Source: an uncultured Candidatus Melainabacteria bacterium (GTDB lineage Bacteria > Cyanobacteriota > Vampirovibrionia > Gastranaerophilales > Gastranaerophilaceae). From it: a stretch of 55,045 bases of DNA. How positions within the stretch are numbered: position 1 is the first letter of the stretch; every line of letters starts with the position of its first letter. Both the position numbers and the translations under genes were made by a program. This document shows, one piece after another, positions 51,886 to 55,045 of the stretch. The stretch spans positions 1 to 55,045 of the forward strand of contig CATLDC010000012.1 of assembly GCA_949902595.1 (NCBI GenBank), given 5' to 3'. The notes beneath the pieces are model-generated. The model made no database searches. It saw only the letters and a list, made by a program, of their open reading frames with translations, and was not told where the DNA came from.

Positions 51886-51954
51886 TTCGGCTTCTCCTCA
51901 AATACAATTATATCAGAAATTTTTTAATATATAATAAGTAAGAAGGAGAGAATT

Positions 51955-52404
51955 ATGACAGAAATTAAACTAAAAGGACTTGATAAAGACGGCACTGAAA
52001 AAGAATACGCGCTAAGTGATTTTAAAGGTGAAAGAGTTGTACTCTATTTCTACCCCAAGGACAACACATTAGGCTGTACCCAGGAAGCATGCAACTTTAG
52101 AGACAACATTAACCGCCTCACTTCAAAAGCTGTTGTGATTGGTGTGAGTCCTGACAGCATAAAGAGTCATCAAAAATTCAGGGAAAAACAGGATTTAAAT
52201 TTCGTGCTTCTTTCTGATATGGAGCATGCACTTTCAGAGCAATTCGGGGTGTGGAAAGAAAAATCCATGTACGGCAGAAAGTATATGGGAATCGAGCGTT
52301 CAACATTTGTACTTGATAAAAATGGAAACTCTGAAAAAGAATGGCGAAAAGTTAAAGTCACAGGACATGTTGATGAGGTGCTTGAATATCTTTCTTCCAC
52401 ATAA
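51955..52404 (+). CDS. bcp: thioredoxin-dependent thiol peroxidase (bacterioferritin comigratory protein)
   Basis: This 149-aa peroxiredoxin has FYPKDNTLGCTQEACNFRD with the peroxidatic C41 and resolving C46, then ERSTFVLDKNGN. It reduces peroxides using thioredoxin. GAAGGAG precedes the start. Its 3' end overlaps pnuC by 47 bases. Confidence 0.93.
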   Translation: MTEIKLKGLDKDGTEKEYALSDFKGERVVLYFYPKDNTLGCTQEACNFRDNINRLTSKAVVIGVSPDSIKSHQKFREKQDLNFVLLSDMEHALSEQFGVWKEKSMYGRKYMGIERSTFVLDKNGNSEKEWRKVKVTGHVDEVLEYLSST

Positions 52405-53047
52405 AATAAAAATAAACCGCAAGAATAAAGTAAACAGCCCACATGATAACAGTGGAGTAAACTTTTTCCCCGCTTAGTGCAATATTCAGCCACATAATTA
52501 GCGACAACCCGTTAACTACCATCCACACAACCCACTGCTCAATACAGCGTTTGACCGTAAGATACATGCCGGCAACAGAAAAAACTGTTGTAACTCCGTC
52601 AATATAAGGACTTTTGTCGTTGAAATACATAAGCGCCGAAATCAAAGCGCAGCTTGCAAGCAGGGTAATAATTACAAGCCTGATTCGCTCCCGGTTGTTT
52701 AGCGAAGTCTTAATAATTTCGTATTTATCCTGTCTCAAATTCTTTCGCCACTGGAAAAACCCAAGAGTCTGCATCGGGATATAATACCCCATATAAAGAA
52801 CCAGATTTCCCCAGAGCGCGTTTGCAAAAGCAAGGTATGAGTAAAACCCTGAGCCTGTCACGCCGAACAGGTAACAGATTGGATTTCCTTTGCCGGCAAG
52901 AACTGTGTAAGTTATTCCGCAAATAGCTGAAATTACCGCAACAGGGCTGTCTTTTGAGATAAGAGCATTAACAATTATGATAAAAAGCACTGCTACCATT
53001 GCTGCAATCTCAAATTTTTTCCAGTTATTTGGTTTAATAATCCTCAT
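52358..53047 (-). CDS. pnuC: nicotinamide riboside transporter PnuC
   Basis: This 229-aa membrane protein has seven helices and the family segments FGVTGSGFYSYLAFANALWGNLVLYM, QTLGFFQWRKN and CIEQWVVWMVVNGLSLIMWL. It imports nicotinamide riboside for NAD synthesis. The C-terminus (HQHVL) lies in the bcp overlap. No NadR/NrtR site was recognised. Confidence 0.92.
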   Translation of the reverse strand: MRIIKPNNWKKFEIAAMVAVLFIIIVNALISKDSPVAVISAICGITYTVLAGKGNPICYLFGVTGSGFYSYLAFANALWGNLVLYMGYYIPMQTLGFFQWRKNLRQDKYEIIKTSLNNRERIRLVIITLLASCALISALMYFNDKSPYIDGVTTVFSVAGMYLTVKRCIEQWVVWMVVNGLSLIMWLNIALSGEKVYSTVIMWAVYFILAVYFYFMWKKDIQAPHQHVL

Positions 53048-53071
53048 ATTTATGTTATCTAATAAAAATAG

Positions 53072-54049
53072 ATGAAAGTAAATTCAAACAGGGATATCTC
53101 ATTCAAAGGATTTTATAACAACAGGGCTCTTAAAAAGGGACTGGAATTTGCTGCCAACAACGGCACGCTATTTGCTGCGTCCACAACCCTCGCCCTCTCT
53201 CTGTTTGCGCGCCCTGCTTCTATCTGGCTCGCGCCGCAGGTGGATAAGGAAAACAAAAAAGTCGCCTGTGCTAAGTCAATTTCTTCAAGCGGTATCGAGT
53301 TTGCAATTTCGCTTTTGGCTTCGATTCCAATAGCAAACGCTGTTAACAAGATAGAAAAAAAGCCGCAAAAGTATTTGAAACCGGATACAATAAAGAACTT
53401 AAAAACCGGCTCAAAACAGCTTGCAGAGTCAAAAACTTTTTCCTTTGCAGCCCAGATGTTTAAGCTGGGGCTGAAAACCCTGCTTGCTGTTCCCAAGGCT
53501 GTCTTAACCTGCGCCTGCCTTCCGGTTGTTATGCAAAAAGTCTTTCAGGCTCAAAAGCCTGAACCCGATAAAAAAGCCAGAGCCCTTGTTTTTCAAGGAC
53601 GAGGAAACGAGAGAATCGCCAGAAACATAGGAAAAGTGCTCGATAAACCAGAGGTGCAGAAGTTTTCTGAAAGGTTCAAAGATTCAAATTTCCCGATGCA
53701 CATAATTGCGCTTACCGATGCTCTTACAACTGCAACTTTTATGCATCAGACCTCCAAATCAAAAAAAATAGACGAAAAAAGAAAAAAGCCTCTTATGTTT
53801 TATGCAGGAATATCAACCGCTCTAAGTATCGGCTGTGGCTATGTAGTCGACAAACTTTTTGATAAGCCCACAGAAAAATTTATCAAAAAGTTCCGGGAAG
53901 CAAACAAGGGTATGCCAAACCTTGAAAAACAGGTCGAAGGGATAAAGATTGCAAAGCCTATTTTGCTTGTGGGTGGGATTTATTATATTGTAATCCCGTT
54001 TATATCCACATTTCTGGCAGAGTTTGCAGATAAGAATACAAAAAAATAA
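53072..54049 (+). CDS. hypothetical membrane protein with N-terminal SFKG motif
   Basis: This 325-aa protein begins MKVNSNRDISFKGFYNN, with S10-F-K-G. Four or more hydrophobic segments follow (FAASTTLALSLFA, FAISLLASIPIA, LLAVPKAVLTCACLPVVM, MFYAGISTALSIGCGYVV, AKPILLVGGIYYIVIPF). The short motif is thus on a membrane protein too. No recognised family. It follows pnuC divergently and ends at a hairpin. Confidence 0.72.
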   Translation: MKVNSNRDISFKGFYNNRALKKGLEFAANNGTLFAASTTLALSLFARPASIWLAPQVDKENKKVACAKSISSSGIEFAISLLASIPIANAVNKIEKKPQKYLKPDTIKNLKTGSKQLAESKTFSFAAQMFKLGLKTLLAVPKAVLTCACLPVVMQKVFQAQKPEPDKKARALVFQGRGNERIARNIGKVLDKPEVQKFSERFKDSNFPMHIIALTDALTTATFMHQTSKSKKIDEKRKKPLMFYAGISTALSIGCGYVVDKLFDKPTEKFIKKFREANKGMPNLEKQVEGIKIAKPILLVGGIYYIVIPFISTFLAEFADKNTKK

Positions 54050-54078
54050 CGGACACTTTATCAAAAGTGTCCGTCCTA
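54045..54078 (-). terminator. rho-independent terminator for the surface protein
   Basis: ACGGACACTTT (54049-54059) pairs with AAAGTGTCCGT (54064-54074) around ATCA; on the minus strand it is followed by TATTTTTTTG. It may also end the plus-strand gene. Confidence 0.8.
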
Positions 54079-54081
54079 AGT

Positions 54082-55045
54082 TTATTTAGATTCAAGCTTC
54101 TCGATTCGTTTGAGTAATTCAGTATTCTGTTTCTCAAGCTCATCAATTCTTTTTTCCTGTCTTTTATACCGTATGTCCAGCTCTTTAACCGCGTTGATTA
54201 CAGCATAGAACATGTCTTCCATCCTGATTGTAAGATACCCGTCATCTGCTTTGGTTACAGCGTTTGGGAAAACTTTCTGCAAATCCTGAGCAATAACGCC
54301 GACATGAGGAGTTTTGGCTTCGTCTTTTTTGAAGGTGTAGTGGTAGAAGTCGAGTTTTTTGAGCGCTTCTAAACCGTCGGTGTATTTTTTACTAATATTT
54401 TTTAATCGTTTATCTGATTTTTGATAGCTAAAACTCAGGTAACCTACACGTCCGGTTCCAGCCTCCCACGCAAGCATAGCCAAATCTTTTGAGTGAGGCG
54501 CATTACTCAATCTGATAATATCTCCATTGCCTGTTGATTCTCTTAAATATACGGAACTTCCTCGCGAACCGTGTCCCCAGCCTAAAATGGTGTTTCCTTC
54601 TACAATCAGATTTCCCGGAATATATACTGTATCACCAGACATACCAAGCACAATCTGGTCTGTATGACTTGTCTGTGCGCCAGAACCTATAGCTGTAGAG
54701 CCACGGTGTGACGCAACAGCATTGTAACCAAGAGCAAGAGAGTGAGTCCCACTGGTTGCCTGTGCATTGTAGCCCAGTGCAATGTTACCCTGATTGGAAG
54801 CTTTTGCCTGATTTCCAATTGCAATGCTCTGCCCCTCTGAAGAGCTTGCATTGTCCCCGATAGAAATTCCGCTAGAACCGCTTGCAGAAGCACCTGTACC
54901 TAATGCAACGGCATGGCTACCGGTTGCCTGGGTTACTTTTCCTCCTGCACCTGTATAGACATCTGTTCCGCCGATTGCAACGCTCCAGGTACCGCTTGCT
55001 TTGGAGTCAGAGCCGATGGAGATGGAGTTGCGTCCGGAGGCATTT
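54082..55045 (-). CDS. partial surface protein with YadA-type head repeats and peptidase S74 chaperone
   Basis: The frame is open to the window edge, so at least 320 residues are seen and the N-terminus is missing. Reading from the edge there are about nine repeats of the form S-x-A-[IL]-G-x-x-A-x-A-x-G (YadA/Hep_Hag head repeats, e.g. SIGDNASSSEG, IAIGNQAKASNQG, LALGYNAQATSG), then a transition QIVLGMSGDTVYIPGNL, and a C-terminal peptidase S74 intramolecular chaperone (KSDKRLKNISKKYT with the catalytic Ser, HVGVIAQDLQKVFP) ending in a coiled coil (ELEKQNTELLKRIEK). The chaperone trims itself from trimeric fibres. Likely an extracellular trimer, adhesin or fibre. Confidence 0.85.
   Translation of the reverse strand, partial: NASGRNSISIGSDSKASGTWSVAIGGTDVYTGAGGKVTQATGSHAVALGTGASASGSSGISIGDNASSSEGQSIAIGNQAKASNQGNIALGYNAQATSGTHSLALGYNAVASHRGSTAIGSGAQTSHTDQIVLGMSGDTVYIPGNLIVEGNTILGWGHGSRGSSVYLRESTGNGDIIRLSNAPHSKDLAMLAWEAGTGRVGYLSFSYQKSDKRLKNISKKYTDGLEALKKLDFYHYTFKKDEAKTPHVGVIAQDLQKVFPNAVTKADDGYLTIRMEDMFYAVINAVKELDIRYKRQEKRIDELEKQNTELLKRIEKLESK

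Noticed and set aside
54687..54893. Short minus-strand ORF next to the surface protein
   Set aside because: It is another frame of the same head repeats; the in-frame translation continues to the window edge.

Overview
The window looks like about 55 kb of chromosome from a fermentative, probably gut-dwelling relative of the Cyanobacteria, in the Melainabacteria/Vampirovibrionia (order Gastranaerophilales) range. The basis is the combination of minCDE, a small flagellar rod operon, prepilin-like proteins, pyrophosphate-dependent phosphofructokinase, ADP-forming acetyl-CoA synthetase, an envelope-glycan operon, and many uncharacterised proteins with a short N-terminal motif of the form [NSC]-F-x-[AGS]. 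I made this assignment from remembered family resemblance, not from a search. The standard code and ordinary sigma70-type promoters fit throughout.

Layout. 1-6.5 kb: a prepilin-like protein, then a reverse-strand operon (SDR, bioB, two half-size chromate-type transporters, thrC, proB). 6.6-12 kb: small unknown genes, a cupin, PPi-phosphofructokinase, a ZIP transporter, an HD protein, tRNA-Asp. 12-19 kb: a nucleotidyltransferase, a JAMM-like protein, a Tyr/Thr/Thr tRNA cluster with a duplicated tRNA 3' end, a TPR-glycosyltransferase, yggT, mtnP, and the ADP-forming acyl-CoA synthetase. 19-28 kb: an AT-rich accessory stretch of unknown proteins carrying the N-terminal motif, a secreted 19-residue-repeat protein, a frameshifted 621-codon ORF, a candidate small RNA, an aminotransferase, and tRNA-Arg lying inside the end of an amidohydrolase gene. 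28-34 kb: CgeB-like glycosyltransferase, PAP2 phosphatase, ftsH, a glucosaminidase and rplI.

34-41 kb: a UROD/MetE-like protein, a possible FliK, a 33-residue hydrophobic micro-ORF with features of a type I toxin, and a four-gene glycosyltransferase operon. 41-47 kb: minCDE, a two-component system and a DHA2-type exporter. 47-55 kb: flgF/G-like genes with flgB and flgC, pheA, MATE, bcp, pnuC, an unknown membrane protein, and at the edge a truncated surface protein with YadA-type head repeats and a peptidase S74 chaperone.

How the genes work together. PPi-phosphofructokinase and ADP-forming acetyl-CoA synthetase fit anaerobic, substrate-level energy metabolism that conserves ATP. The glycosyltransferases, PAP2 enzyme and glucosaminidase build or remodel the envelope. 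MinCDE places the septum. The flagellar rod genes, the possible FliK and the prepilin-like protein are surface-appendage parts. The most interesting unexplained material is the recurrent N-terminal motif, the micro-ORF at 36052-36153 with its closing inverted repeats, and three possible small-RNA units.
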